Shown here in pieces: positions 8,968 through 18,528 of a stretch of 64,000 nucleotides of DNA (positions are counted from its first letter, which is position 1; each line of letters begins with the position of its first letter). Below the pieces are notes generated by a model, which was not told the DNA's origin, did not search any database, and saw only the letters and a list, made by a program, of their open reading frames with translations. The DNA comes from Zipacnadum sp036504235 (GTDB taxonomy: Bacteria > Armatimonadota > Zipacnadia > Zipacnadales > Zipacnadaceae): the NCBI GenBank assembly GCA_036504235.1, contig DASXVN010000003.1:1-64000 (forward strand), written 5' to 3'. Both the position numbers and the translations under genes were made by a program.

Positions 8968-9072
8968 GTAAGTAGGAGGCCGAGTAAGCGGTACGCGACG
9001 GAGCAGACCATCCAGAAGTTGCGGGAGGCGGAGGTGGCACTGGCGCAGGGGACGACGATCGGGGGGGCGTAG
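8968..9072 (+). mobile_element. Remnant of an IS3-family transposase OrfA
   Basis: The frame at 8986-9072 reads KRYATEQTIQKLREAEVALA, then QGTTIGGA and a stop. This is the classic N-terminus of IS3-family OrfA (HTH_Tnp_1 type, usually KRYT/SEEQI..KLREAEVLLAQGxx). AGGAGG-like bases at 8974-8979 precede it, but no start codon sits at the expected place and the frame stops after the first helix. No OrfB or terminal inverted repeats were found. It is a decayed insertion-sequence end, beside another gene relic at 9290. Confidence 0.62.
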
Positions 9073-9289
9073 TACCACGACTGCCCACAGCGACACCACC
9101 ATCATGAACCTCGCCTACGGCTGTTCTAGGGCGGCCGCCTCCCAATAGCGGGGGGCGGCCCGATCACGGCGGCCAGGTGGGCAATCCCGGCAACAGGACC
9201 CTCTCGGGACCCGGGGGCGAGACCGCCGGCGGGGAGGAAGGCTGCCTCCCCTTCGCGAATCTAACGATGCACTTAGTCGGGGCGCTGTC
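9073..9289. other. Non-coding gap with imperfect hairpins
   Basis: I see no gene here. GGCCGCC at 9133-9139 pairs with GGCGGCC at 9154-9160, and an 11-bp inverted repeat (9240-9250 with 9290-9300) surrounds the left edge of the following relic. Weak similarity to the 5' end of the 58.9-kb gene may begin around 9278. Confidence 0.4.
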
Positions 9290-9531
9290 GGGAGGCAGCC
9301 CCGCCGGGAAGGGACTTTCGACCAGGTGCGCCGCAGCTTCCGGCCCTTCGTCGACGCGCAGGGCGTCTGGCAAAGCCCGCCCGGCGTCAATCCCGAGCCG
9401 GACTGGACCTGCAGCACCACGGCTACAACGACAACCAGGTCACGCTGGCGACCGCCTCGCTGGTGCGGGGCGGGGAACTCACGGACAACCCGCGGACGGT
9501 CGAGGAGGGCCGCGCCAACTTGCTCAACTTC
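9290..9531 (+). pseudogene. Internally deleted relic of the gene at 58871-60973
   Basis: By hand alignment, 9290-9406 matches 58913-59029 (109 of 117 identical) and 9406-9531 matches 59261-59386 (114 of 126). The 231 bases between these two blocks in the intact gene are missing, and the junction sits at a shared GG. The offset change is 232, which is not a multiple of three, so the frame is broken. Similarity ends at ...CTCAACTTC, and the start codon region is also lost. The relic lies 38 bp upstream of giant gene B. Confidence 0.85.
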
Positions 9532-9569
9532 GAAGCACCTCTCAGACGCAGTTCATAGGGAGAAAGCAA

Positions 9570-12500
9570 ATGAAAAGCACCATGCTGTGGAGATTCCTGA
9601 TCGTACTGGCCCTGCTGACGGGTATCGTGACGGCGGCCGGCGCCGCGGGCGAGCCGCCGGTCAACGTGCTGTTCGTGGGTCACTACATCTCCCGCGATTT
9701 CGAGCCCTGGTGGCCCAAGTTTCAGGCCGCCGGCGCCCGCGAGGGAGTGCGGATGTACATTCTCGCCGACGACCCTCAGCGCGGCCTGGGCTATAGCCTC
9801 TACACCGCGGAGTTGCTGCGGAAATTCCAGGTCGTGGTGTACTCGGGTCTGCCCGACGTGGCGGCCACCGCCTCGCAGGCGGAGAAGGCCGAGGTCGCCG
9901 CCTTCCGCGAGCGCCTCGACGCCTACCACCGGGCCGGCGGCGGAGTCCTCTGGGTGCCCATGTCTTTCCAGCACTGGGGCACACTCTGGAGCCAGGTGGT
10001 GGGTGAGCGCTACGATGTCCAGAGCCTCGAGGAGGCCTTGTACGACCCACCCAAGCAAGTCGACGTGAATCCCGCCCTCAACAACCCGGTCTATCGCTAT
10101 ATTTGGACGACGAACGTGGCCCCCCACCCGGTAACGGAGGGCGTGCGCGGCCTGCTGCTGCCCTTGACCGGGGAATGGTCCTGGCCCGGCACCGTGCCGA
10201 TGGTTTTCGGCAAGAGTTGGACGGTGCTGGTGCGGGGGATGGACTCCACGGTCACCATGGGCAATCGCCAGCCCACCGGAAGTGGTAAGCAGGAGTTCAG
10301 CCCCGAGGTGAAGGGCCGGTACGCCGGTGCGCCGGAACTCGTAGGAGTTCGGGACAGCAGGGACGGGGCGGGCCGCATGATGGTGTTTCCCTTCCACAGC
10401 ACCCACACGTGGCGCAATTTCAACCATTTCGCCTTCCACGATGCGATGATGCTCAAGGGCGACGGAGTGCACCCCAGCGACGGGCTGCGCTTGCTACTCA
10501 ACGGCTGTAAGTGGCTGGCCGCGCCAGCGACGAAGGCCGGGCTGGGCGGCTACGCGCCGCCAGCGCAGAGTTCGCGCGCCAGTCTGGCCCCGCTGGACTG
10601 GACCCAGGCGACCTGGGAGGCCAGTTCCTGGAGCGGGCGGGGCGGCTGGTGGGACGACGTCAAGCAGCGGGACATGCCTATGAGCCTGGAGACGCCCGGC
10701 GCGCGCGACTGGAAGGGCCTGATCGGTGCGCGCACCGCAGCGAGCGATGGGGAGGGTACGGTGGCGGAGTGGGTGGCGGCCGCCCGCCAGGCCGGCCTTT
10801 CCTACCTCGTCTTCCTGGAGAACCTCGAAAAGTGCGACGACGCCCGCTACGCGAAACTGGTGGCGGACTGCGCCGCGCAGACCACTGCCGACTTCGCCGC
10901 GATTCCCGGCTATCTGTACCGCGATCTGGGCGGCAATCTGCACTACGCCTACTTCGTCAACAAGCTGCCCCTGGCCGAGTTCATGACCCCCGAGCGCCGG
11001 GTGAAGTCCCCGAACATGATCGTTGACCAGAACGGCTGGTCCAACGGGCAGGGCCTCGCCGAACTGGGCAAGCTCAAGGTGGACTTGGCCTATCTCTTCC
11101 TGTTCTCCGCGGTGGCGCCCTACGTCTATGAGAACGGCAAATTGGTGGACGACGGCCTGGCGGCCTACGTCTACTCGGAGGGTCTGGGGCACCAGTACGT
11201 GCCGATGAGCCTCGTGATCACCAAGCGTCCTGCCGACCTCGCCGCCGCGGCCGCCGCGGCCCACCTGACGGTGGTTCATGCCGTCCAACTCGACGACCTC
11301 GCCGCCTGCTTCAACCGCGAGGCCCAGCATCCCCATCGCGTCTACCTCTCCAACGGCCCCGTCCTCACCCGCTGGGGCGCGCTCAACCCTTTGGGGCACC
11401 CCTTCTGGCCCGGCAAGGAACGGGTGCGTTTCGGTCTGGAGGCCGAGTACTCAGGTGGTATCGCGGAGGTCAAAATCCTCGACGCGAACTCGGGGACCGT
11501 GTTCCGCCAGTTCCGGCCCAACGGCGCGAAGACGTTCTCGGTGGTCATCGACGAAGAGCACAAGCATCAGTGGTACCTGGTGCCGGTGGTCACCGGAGTG
11601 GACGGCCGCACCGCCGTGGGCGCGGGGCTCGTCACTTACCAGGACGGCAACCGCACCTGGATGATGAGCGACCGCCTCATGGGCATGGAGCACGGCATGG
11701 GCTGGGATGAGGCGCGCCAGAAACTGATGAAATTCGGGGGCTGGATCGGGCATCCCTGGACCAAGCCGTACCTGGCGGGGGGGATGTACCCGCCCAATCC
11801 CCGGGCGAACGAACTCCAGATCCAGGGGATCGACGGGGGCGCCGTGCATTCTGCGGCCATTGATCTGAATCCGGCGGTCGTGACCGACGCCGGGACCGAG
11901 CCGAAGGTGCCCGGCTTCCGGTTCCGGGACGCCCTGGCCTCTTTCGACTATGGCGTTATGGATTTCCGCGGCGATGCTCAGTTCCTCGTGAACAAGCGCA
12001 CGGGCGCCACCGGTTGGTGGGAGACCCCCGATCCGCAGGCGCCCAACGAAATCGCCGACATCTTCTGCCGCACCCGCGCGGTCCGCGGCCGCTATCTGGC
12101 CCCGGTGGCCGCCAATATCCATGAGTTCACGGTGACCTTCAAACGGGCGGTCCGGCTTGAGCAGATCCGGCTGGGCGGCATGCGCAGCGGCAGCGAGCGC
12201 GTGGACCCGCTGGTGCTGATCAAGGACCGCGGCGGCGAGTTCGCCTGGCTGGTCGGCAGTGGAGACAACTTCAACCGCAAAGGCGTTCTCGACGCAGGCG
12301 GCTATCTCTACCCCTCGAACTATCGGGGGGGAGCCGTGGGTATCATCAACTTGGGCCCGACCCCGATCGACTATGCCTGCCAGGGCGAGCGGTCTCAGTT
12401 GTTCGTCGCCGGGGGCCGCGAAGTGAAGGCGGGCGAGACCATCGCCATACGCTTCCTCACCTTCATGCGTCCCTGGGGCGACCAAACGAACAACCAGTGG

Positions 12501-13058
12501 CTCCAGCAGTTCCTCGCCGACTTTGGCGTCGGCGCCGAGCGCCCCGGCTATCCCTTCACCCTCCGCCAGGGCCAGCTGCTTTCCACCAACTACGTCATGG
12601 AACTGCAGGCCGAGGGTGGTGGCGTCACGCTGGAGATCGGTAAGTACCGCCTGCCCCACAACCTGCTGGTTCAGGCGCAGGGCCTGGGGGCCAACGCGGT
12701 GGCCGGGCGCTACGATCTGGAGCGGCGGCAGCTCTTGATTCTCCCGGTGTTTGAGGGCAGCGCCACTACCAGTGTCAACACCACACGAGGGGACACCCGG
12801 CTCTACGTGGGTGAGCTATTCCACTGTGACAACGCCGAGGTGCGACTTTCCTGTGTCCAGGCGGGCGCTGACGCGCTGGGGCTGGAGATTCACAACCCGA
12901 CAGCGACGCCCCAGGCGGTCACGCTGGCGGCGGTGGCCGGCTTCACCCCGCTGGCCGGTCTGAGCGAGACCCTCACAGTACCGCCCTTCAGCAGCGTGAA
13001 CAAGACGTACCCAACGGCGCCGGACACCGTGCGGGCCACGCCCTATGAGGGCGACTGA
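9570..13058 (+). CDS. Giant secreted protein B: amidotransferase-like + degenerate PHP-like + beta-domains
   Basis: The ATG at 9570 has AGGGAGA at 9557-9563 and starts a signal peptide (MKSTMLWRFLIVLALLTG..., cleavage near AAGAAGEP). The frame extends upstream, but only through the relic at 9290-9531. The 1162-residue product has an amidotransferase-like domain (VNVLFVGHYI...RAGGGVLWVPMSF...GAGRMMVFPFH) to about residue 310. A PHP-like segment follows: LIGARTAASDGEGT with Arg388 at the second His position, then VFLENLEK where the DH pair should be, then IPGYLYRD. A beta-rich half ends in EIHNPTATPQ. It is paralogous to A, C and D. The absence of metal ligands argues for binding rather than hydrolysis; that is inference. 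Confidence 0.8.
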   Translation: MKSTMLWRFLIVLALLTGIVTAAGAAGEPPVNVLFVGHYISRDFEPWWPKFQAAGAREGVRMYILADDPQRGLGYSLYTAELLRKFQVVVYSGLPDVAATASQAEKAEVAAFRERLDAYHRAGGGVLWVPMSFQHWGTLWSQVVGERYDVQSLEEALYDPPKQVDVNPALNNPVYRYIWTTNVAPHPVTEGVRGLLLPLTGEWSWPGTVPMVFGKSWTVLVRGMDSTVTMGNRQPTGSGKQEFSPEVKGRYAGAPELVGVRDSRDGAGRMMVFPFHSTHTWRNFNHFAFHDAMMLKGDGVHPSDGLRLLLNGCKWLAAPATKAGLGGYAPPAQSSRASLAPLDWTQATWEASSWSGRGGWWDDVKQRDMPMSLETPGARDWKGLIGARTAASDGEGTVAEWVAAARQAGLSYLVFLENLEKCDDARYAKLVADCAAQTTADFAAIPGYLYRDLGGNLHYAYFVNKLPLAEFMTPERRVKSPNMIVDQNGWSNGQGLAELGKLKVDLAYLFLFSAVAPYVYENGKLVDDGLAAYVYSEGLGHQYVPMSLVITKRPADLAAAAAAAHLTVVHAVQLDDLAACFNREAQHPHRVYLSNGPVLTRWGALNPLGHPFWPGKERVRFGLEAEYSGGIAEVKILDANSGTVFRQFRPNGAKTFSVVIDEEHKHQWYLVPVVTGVDGRTAVGAGLVTYQDGNRTWMMSDRLMGMEHGMGWDEARQKLMKFGGWIGHPWTKPYLAGGMYPPNPRANELQIQGIDGGAVHSAAIDLNPAVVTDAGTEPKVPGFRFRDALASFDYGVMDFRGDAQFLVNKRTGATGWWETPDPQAPNEIADIFCRTRAVRGRYLAPVAANIHEFTVTFKRAVRLEQIRLGGMRSGSERVDPLVLIKDRGGEFAWLVGSGDNFNRKGVLDAGGYLYPSNYRGGAVGIINLGPTPIDYACQGERSQLFVAGGREVKAGETIAIRFLTFMRPWGDQTNNQWLQQFLADFGVGAERPGYPFTLRQGQLLSTNYVMELQAEGGGVTLEIGKYRLPHNLLVQAQGLGANAVAGRYDLERRQLLILPVFEGSATTSVNTTRGDTRLYVGELFHCDNAEVRLSCVQAGADALGLEIHNPTATPQAVTLAAVAGFTPLAGLSETLTVPPFSSVNKTYPTAPDTVRATPYEGD

Positions 13059-13177
13059 CGCTATTTGCCCCAACTACTGGGCTAAGAAAAAGTTGATGGT
13101 AGCACGAAAAGGGGCAGGTCATCAGGCCCCCCCGCCCTTGGCTCGCTCACAAACGAACTCCACCCAGGAGGCTGAAG

Positions 13178-16100
13178 ATGCCCAGATTCGAGCAGTTCCG
13201 AGCCTTGGTCAGGCAGTACACGTTGCCCCTCACGCTGATTAGCGCAGCCTTGATCCTCGGGGCCGTCGCCGCGTCGGCCGAGACCACGTCTTTGCCCCTG
13301 CGCGGATTCGGCGCGGTCCGCGTAGCGGAGCACGCCCGCGTGGAGGGCAAGCAGTCCTGGGTTACTTTCGCCGCGGAGGATGCCGCGCACGCCCGCCTCC
13401 TCGGGTCCAAGTTCGCGGCCGACCTGCTGGGCTTTGGCGACCTTAAGGAGAAGATCGGGACCGGGTTGCCGGGAACGGAGATTCTGCTGGACGGGGCCGG
13501 CGCTTGGTTGATCGGGCTGGAGGGATCCAACTGCCATGTGCTCTTCGCCCGCTCGGAGCCGGCCCTCGCCGATTTCCTCGCCCGAGAGAAGATCGCCGGA
13601 TGGCAGCCGGTTCCGGCGCACGCTTACCCGCGCTGGCTGGACTGCTTCGATGAGGCCGCCACCGGCGTCTGGTGGGGACGCACCGGCGGCGGCGCCGGGG
13701 TCCAAGATTACCCGGTGGACCTGGAATGGGCCCGGGACCGCCAATTCACACTGACGCACCATGGCCCGGAGAACGCCCGCTACGTCCTCCCCGGAGTGGT
13801 CGATTTCTCCCCCTCCGACTGGTTCGCCGCGGTGATGAAGAAATACGACCGCCCGTACCGCATCTACCTCTGGCCCAATGTCTCCGCTGCCGGATGGAAT
13901 TACGACCCGCTCCCCTGGCAGACCCCGGGAACGCTCAAGGTGGCCTACCCAGGTATGAACTGGCAACAGGCGGTGGTCGCCGGGCAGTTCGTCCCGGCCG
14001 GCGGCTCGGAAACGCCGGGGATTACCGACCGTTACCTGGGGGACTATCGCCGGCGTTTCGCTGAGCATCTGAACGACGATCCCAATTTTCTGGGCGGGAC
14101 TATGGTAGTCAGCGAGAACAATGGCGCCAACGTGCTGCATCTGGCCACGGCCACCGGGATGCCGGAGTTCCAGGCGCTGTGGCGCGACTACCTCAAGACC
14201 ACCCTCGGATGGGACTTGCGCCAAGTAGGCTTGAGGCACAAAGGTCGGGCAGACTACTACCGGAACTGGGAGGACGTCAAGATCCCTGAGCCACAGGACT
14301 TTCTCGGGTGGGAGGCGGGCTGCGTCGACCTGGTGGGTACGTGGGAGGGACACGCCGACCGCGAGAAGGCGGGCGCCGCCGCGGGCTGGTACACCGTCGC
14401 GGGGGCTCCGCAGGACGGGTGGCGGCCGGTACACTGCAATGATCCGATGCTCCTGATCTATGGCGGGGCGGCGAACCGCATGCGCACCGGACGGGAAAAC
14501 ACCCCGGACTACTGGTTGCGCCGCACGGTCACCCTCACCGCGGCGCAGGTGGCAGACTTGAAGTACCTGCACATCTCCCGGAGCATACCGTACGGTTCCA
14601 CCCCAACCACGCCGCTGTTTGACGTGTACGTCAATGGCACCGAGTTGAAGAAGCTGGGGGTGGACCGATTCGAGTCGAATTTCTCCCAGTGCCTGGAAGT
14701 GGGCGACGCCCTGCACGCCGGGGAGAACCTGGTGGTGATCAACACCCTGGGCTGTCCGGTCCCGGGCTACCTCTTCCTGGGGCGAACCCCCCTGCGTCTC
14801 TACCCCGGAATGACGGAGCCGGAGAATCGGCTATGGTACGATGCGGTTATGTTCGACACCGCGCTGCGGGTCCGCGCCTACGAGCGGACGTTGAGCGCCT
14901 TCCGGTCGGCGGATCCCAACCGGCCGCTTAAGCTGGCCACCACCATCGACTACCTGGACGAGATCATCCCGTTGTGCGAGAAATACGGCGCCTATCCCCA
15001 TAACACCGGAGGCGCCGGCGGCTACTGGTGCCCCATGTATGGGGCGCGATTGGGGTCGGCGCACGGCGTGCCCTTCAGTTGTGAACAGGGCGGTCCGCCC
15101 AGCACTGCTGCAGCGCTGCAAAGCGCGATGACCTACTACCTGATGTACGGCAACCACGCCCTCGATCTGGTCTTTTCGGTGTGGGCCTACCGCACGAAGC
15201 CGGACGTCGCCGCGTGGGTGGACCGCAACCTTACGCTCATGCACTGCATCGGCAAGCTGGACCTGCCCCTGCCGCCGATCGGCATCCTCCGTTCCTGCCG
15301 CGCGGACCGGCTGGGGTTCCCCGAGCCGTGGAACTGGGACCTGGGGCGCGGGGCGGTGCAGGGCGTGGGCCGCAACTTCGTCTATGTGGAAGTACCGGAC
15401 CTCACCAACGGCATGGTGGACCGGTTCCCGGTGCTGATCGACGACGGGACGGTCCTGTTGACCGCGGAGGACGTGGCCGCCCTCGAGCGCTACGTGCGGG
15501 CCGGCGGCACTTTCGTCGCTCTGCACAATACCGGCATGCACACCCCGGACCGCGCCTTCTCCTGGCCGATCTCTCGGCTGACCGGTTTGCGCGTGGTGAA
15601 CGGCACCGTCGCGGCCGGTACGCTGAAATTCCGCGATGACCAGACCCTGTGGCCCACCCTGCGCGGCGCGGAGGAAAAGGGCTACGGGATGCTGATTGAC
15701 TACCTGCAGCAAGAAAATGGGGGCGGGGCGATCGGCCTGGAGCCGGAAGACAAGGGCATCGAAGTGGTGGCGGAATGGAAGGACGTTCCCGCCGGGAAGG
15801 GACGCATCGCCGTCGCCCGCCGCAGGCTCGGCAAGGGGCAGGTGATACTGCTGGGTTCCAGCTTCTGGCGGGACGCGCGCGACTCGTTCGGCAAATACAA
15901 AGACTCCGACCGGGCGCAAAGCATTCTGGACGAACTCCTTACCTCGCTCCAGATCCCGCGCGACAGCCGGACCGGGAACCCGGACGTTTGGGCCGAACGC
16001 TGGGCCAGCAAGAACGGCGTCTATGATCTCTACCCGGTAGCGTACATGACCCAGAAGGGGGAGGAAAAGGCGACGGTCAGCGTAACGCTGCGGCGGGAGG

Positions 16101-17152
16101 GGCAGCTCACCGAGGTGGTGGAACTCTCCGCCGACGGACATCCCCGCTATCCGGTGCGGTGGCAGGAGGGCTCTTTCACGTTGCCGGAGTCCTCGTACGG
16201 GCTGATGCAGTACCGACTGTACGGCGCGCCCCGCGCGGACCTGGAGAACGCGGCGTTGTCCTGGTTCGACGTGCAACGCCGTTTGTGGCGGGGCTTGCCG
16301 GCCATACCGGCGTCGGCTCAGCCTCAGAGAGTCGAGCAACCGGCGAATGTTCTGCCCCTGGGGGAGGACTGGACCCTGACCACCGGGGAGCCGGCGGGGG
16401 ACTGGACGCAGCCGGGAGCAACCGCGCCCGGAGGAAGATCGGTGAAGCTGGGCTCGTTCGCCGCGCTGGACCTACCCGAGGAGGCGACGGCTCGGTTCCA
16501 CAAGGACATCGTCCTGCCGACGGCCTGGCGGGGCCAGCGGGTGCAGTTGGTGTTCGACAGCCAATGGCCGTTGGGTATCCACCAGAAGGGGCACCTGTGG
16601 ATCAACGGCCAAGAGGCGCTGGTGCAACCCAAGGGGGCCGATAGCTACACGATCGACGTCACCGAGCAGGCGGCCGCGGGCAAGCTCACGCTGGCGCTGG
16701 AAGTCGCCGGCGCCCTGCCGGATCCCACCAAGCCGCGGGAGGTGCCCTCCGGCGTCACCGGGCTCTTCTACCTGCAGGCCTGGCCGAGGCCGGTGCAGTC
16801 GACGCCGCTGGCCGGCCCCTGGTACGCGGCGAACGAGAACAATGTGCTCACTGCCGTGGCACCAGCAGAGCCGGGAAAGTATGTCTATCTGGAAACGCGG
16901 TTCACGCTCCCGCCCGCGTGGCCTGCCCGCCGGCTCTTCCTGGAATCGCCCGGGGCGCACCTGGGCTGGATCGTCCTCAATGACCAAGTGGTGCAGACCC
17001 CGGCGGCGATGCGCTCGCTGGACATTAGCCGGCTGGTGCGCCGCGACGGGGAAAACATCCTGCGCTGGGTCCCGGCGTCCCTCACCGCGCCGGATTATAG
17101 GCGCCTTAACAGCAAACCGATCCCCGCAGCAGTGTTAAGCTGGCTGCCCTGA
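13178..17152 (+). CDS. Large secreted glycosidase-like multidomain protein
   Basis: This is a 1324-residue protein with a signal peptide (residues about 14-33, AAVAASAET) and AGGAGG at 13166-13171. In order I see an N-terminal alpha/beta part; a probable TIM barrel with candidate carboxylates E313 (VVSENNGAN) and E636 (FSCEQGG); a galactose-binding-like beta-sandwich near 430-520 (DVYVNGTELKKLG); an amidotransferase-like/beta-galactosidase trimerisation-like domain near 750-930 (LERYVRAGGTFVALHN...GKGQVILLGSSF); and a C-terminal GH2-type sugar-binding sandwich (HLWINGQEAL). The layout resembles GH42-like enzymes, but I cannot assign a family or substrate. It follows giant gene B by 119 bp on the same strand, so co-expression is likely. 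Confidence 0.68.
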   Translation: MPRFEQFRALVRQYTLPLTLISAALILGAVAASAETTSLPLRGFGAVRVAEHARVEGKQSWVTFAAEDAAHARLLGSKFAADLLGFGDLKEKIGTGLPGTEILLDGAGAWLIGLEGSNCHVLFARSEPALADFLAREKIAGWQPVPAHAYPRWLDCFDEAATGVWWGRTGGGAGVQDYPVDLEWARDRQFTLTHHGPENARYVLPGVVDFSPSDWFAAVMKKYDRPYRIYLWPNVSAAGWNYDPLPWQTPGTLKVAYPGMNWQQAVVAGQFVPAGGSETPGITDRYLGDYRRRFAEHLNDDPNFLGGTMVVSENNGANVLHLATATGMPEFQALWRDYLKTTLGWDLRQVGLRHKGRADYYRNWEDVKIPEPQDFLGWEAGCVDLVGTWEGHADREKAGAAAGWYTVAGAPQDGWRPVHCNDPMLLIYGGAANRMRTGRENTPDYWLRRTVTLTAAQVADLKYLHISRSIPYGSTPTTPLFDVYVNGTELKKLGVDRFESNFSQCLEVGDALHAGENLVVINTLGCPVPGYLFLGRTPLRLYPGMTEPENRLWYDAVMFDTALRVRAYERTLSAFRSADPNRPLKLATTIDYLDEIIPLCEKYGAYPHNTGGAGGYWCPMYGARLGSAHGVPFSCEQGGPPSTAAALQSAMTYYLMYGNHALDLVFSVWAYRTKPDVAAWVDRNLTLMHCIGKLDLPLPPIGILRSCRADRLGFPEPWNWDLGRGAVQGVGRNFVYVEVPDLTNGMVDRFPVLIDDGTVLLTAEDVAALERYVRAGGTFVALHNTGMHTPDRAFSWPISRLTGLRVVNGTVAAGTLKFRDDQTLWPTLRGAEEKGYGMLIDYLQQENGGGAIGLEPEDKGIEVVAEWKDVPAGKGRIAVARRRLGKGQVILLGSSFWRDARDSFGKYKDSDRAQSILDELLTSLQIPRDSRTGNPDVWAERWASKNGVYDLYPVAYMTQKGEEKATVSVTLRREGQLTEVVELSADGHPRYPVRWQEGSFTLPESSYGLMQYRLYGAPRADLENAALSWFDVQRRLWRGLPAIPASAQPQRVEQPANVLPLGEDWTLTTGEPAGDWTQPGATAPGGRSVKLGSFAALDLPEEATARFHKDIVLPTAWRGQRVQLVFDSQWPLGIHQKGHLWINGQEALVQPKGADSYTIDVTEQAAAGKLTLALEVAGALPDPTKPREVPSGVTGLFYLQAWPRPVQSTPLAGPWYAANENNVLTAVAPAEPGKYVYLETRFTLPPAWPARRLFLESPGAHLGWIVLNDQVVQTPAAMRSLDISRLVRRDGENILRWVPASLTAPDYRRLNSKPIPAAVLSWLP

Positions 17153-17547
17153 GCGACGAGGCGCGCCCCAGCTGGCTGCGAACTTAGACTGCGGTAGCCC
17201 ACCGGGCGGCCGTCGCGACGCCGCGCTCTCGGCCGGGGCGCCCGCGCGACCGGGAGCGACCCGTTCTCCTACTGCCACTCTCGGTACCACGCACCCCCTT
17301 GCTTCCCTGCCTGGGCGGGGAGGCCAAGGACGAACTGGTGGCCTTCGTCGCCGAGCGTCTCGATGCGATCCTCCAGGCGGTGCGGCTAGCGCCTCGTTCG
17401 GCCGACGCGCATATCGCGCTAGCGCGAGCGCGCCGCTACCCAGCCAGGTGCGAGCCGGCACACCCGCCAGAACGCCGCCCGGAGTCCGGGCGGCGTTCTG
17501 GGCGTCATTCGTTCCTCGCGCCGCGAGACGGGCAAGTGGAGACCTCA
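17153..17547. other. Convergent intergenic gap with a coding-like fragment and a hairpin
   Basis: No intact gene is present. At about 17320-17430 a rightward frame reads GGEAKDELVAFVAERLDAIL, then QAVRLAPRSADAHIALARA. It looks like a helical protein piece, perhaps a decayed fragment, but has no start, ribosome site or continuation past 17,450. The rest holds the hairpin at 17467-17501. Confidence 0.35.
17467..17501. terminator. Perfect 16-bp hairpin between convergent genes
   Basis: Arms 17467-17482 and 17486-17501 pair perfectly around a 3-base AGT loop. No T-run follows. It sits between the rightward gene ending at 17152 and the leftward gene ending at 17548, the same arrangement as the hairpin at 5060. 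Confidence 0.72.
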
Positions 17548-18528
17548 CTAGGGGGCGGGAATCTCCACGCTGTAGTAGGTCGCCTCGCCCCGCAGTCCGC
17601 CGCCCTTGGCCCCCGCTATGGTGAGCGTGCCCTTCATCCAGGCGCGGGCTTTTTGGTAGACCGGGCTGCCCCGCTTATTGACGCCGGTCGCTATCCGCAC
17701 GTCGGCCTCCGCGGACACGTATACGGTCCCCGTGTAGCCGTTCAGAGCGAGGGAATGCACACTCTGAGTTACGCCCCCGAGGCCCTCGCTAAGGCTGGTG
17801 AAGCTGTCCGGGCGGACCCCGGTCGGGGGGCTGGAGCCCATCCATACGTGGGTGGCGAGTAGCTCCCATCCGCCCGTGGTGTCGAAGACAACCTTCAGAT
17901 TGTCATCGATATGCTTGATAGTCACGGTGCCGGCGTCGGTGGTCTTGGCCGCCATTAGAGGCGTTGTGCCGAGCTTCTCCAGCCCGACGTCGTACAGCGC
18001 CACCGCCGCGCCCGGCGTATCCGAGAAGATGAAGACATAGTACTCCAGCACGTACACGCCGCTGGCGGGCGCCGTCCAGCTCCAGGATTCCCAGGGGCCA
18101 GAGGTGGCGTGCAGGTCAGCATACCAGGGTGTCCAGGAGTCACTTTCGTCGAGGGTGGTAATCGTCACGTAGGCTATGGCATCGCCAGAGTTCAGCCACG
18201 AGTCGCCCGCGATCCGAGCATCCAGCGCGGCATAGCCCTTCAGGACATCGCCCGCGGACGCACTGAACTGCTGGCGGAGGGCCCCGTAGCCCCCTGACGG
18301 GAGGGACGGTACGACCGCGAAGTAGCTTCCGGCCGTGGGTTCGTAGGTTCGGTCTACCCCCGTCCAACTGGTGACCACCTGAGACGGGCAATTATTGTAC
18401 TCGGTCCAGCCGGTGAGGTCCCCGGTCTCAAAGCCCGGGTTGGTGTAGGGGTTAGTGGCGGCGTAGGCCCCACAGACGCACGCCGCGAAGACGAGGACCA
18501 ACAGCAGACGACCTCCAAGGTGACGCAT
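17548..18528 (-). CDS. Secreted protein with N-terminal carbohydrate-binding-like sandwich
   Basis: I chose the ATG at 18528, which has AGGAGAAGGGAG about ten bases upstream and starts a signal peptide (MRHLGGRLLLVLVFAACVCGAYA). An in-frame ATG at 18573 lacks a clear site. The 326-residue product begins with NPYTNPGFETGDLTGWTEYN, the hallmark opening of secreted CBM/PEP-type jelly-roll domains (about residues 24-180). A second beta-rich part follows, with KTTDAGTVTIKHIDDNLKVV. No C-terminal sorting motif (PEP-CTERM or similar) is present. It is transcribed divergently from ndvB, and its ligand is unknown. Confidence 0.7.
   Translation of the reverse strand: MRHLGGRLLLVLVFAACVCGAYAATNPYTNPGFETGDLTGWTEYNNCPSQVVTSWTGVDRTYEPTAGSYFAVVPSLPSGGYGALRQQFSASAGDVLKGYAALDARIAGDSWLNSGDAIAYVTITTLDESDSWTPWYADLHATSGPWESWSWTAPASGVYVLEYYVFIFSDTPGAAVALYDVGLEKLGTTPLMAAKTTDAGTVTIKHIDDNLKVVFDTTGGWELLATHVWMGSSPPTGVRPDSFTSLSEGLGGVTQSVHSLALNGYTGTVYVSAEADVRIATGVNKRGSPVYQKARAWMKGTLTIAGAKGGGLRGEATYYSVEIPAP

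Noticed and set aside
9177..9569. Upstream extension of giant gene B
   Set aside because: The extra 131 codons run through a frame-shifted relic of another gene, and a signal peptide with a ribosome site begins at 9570.
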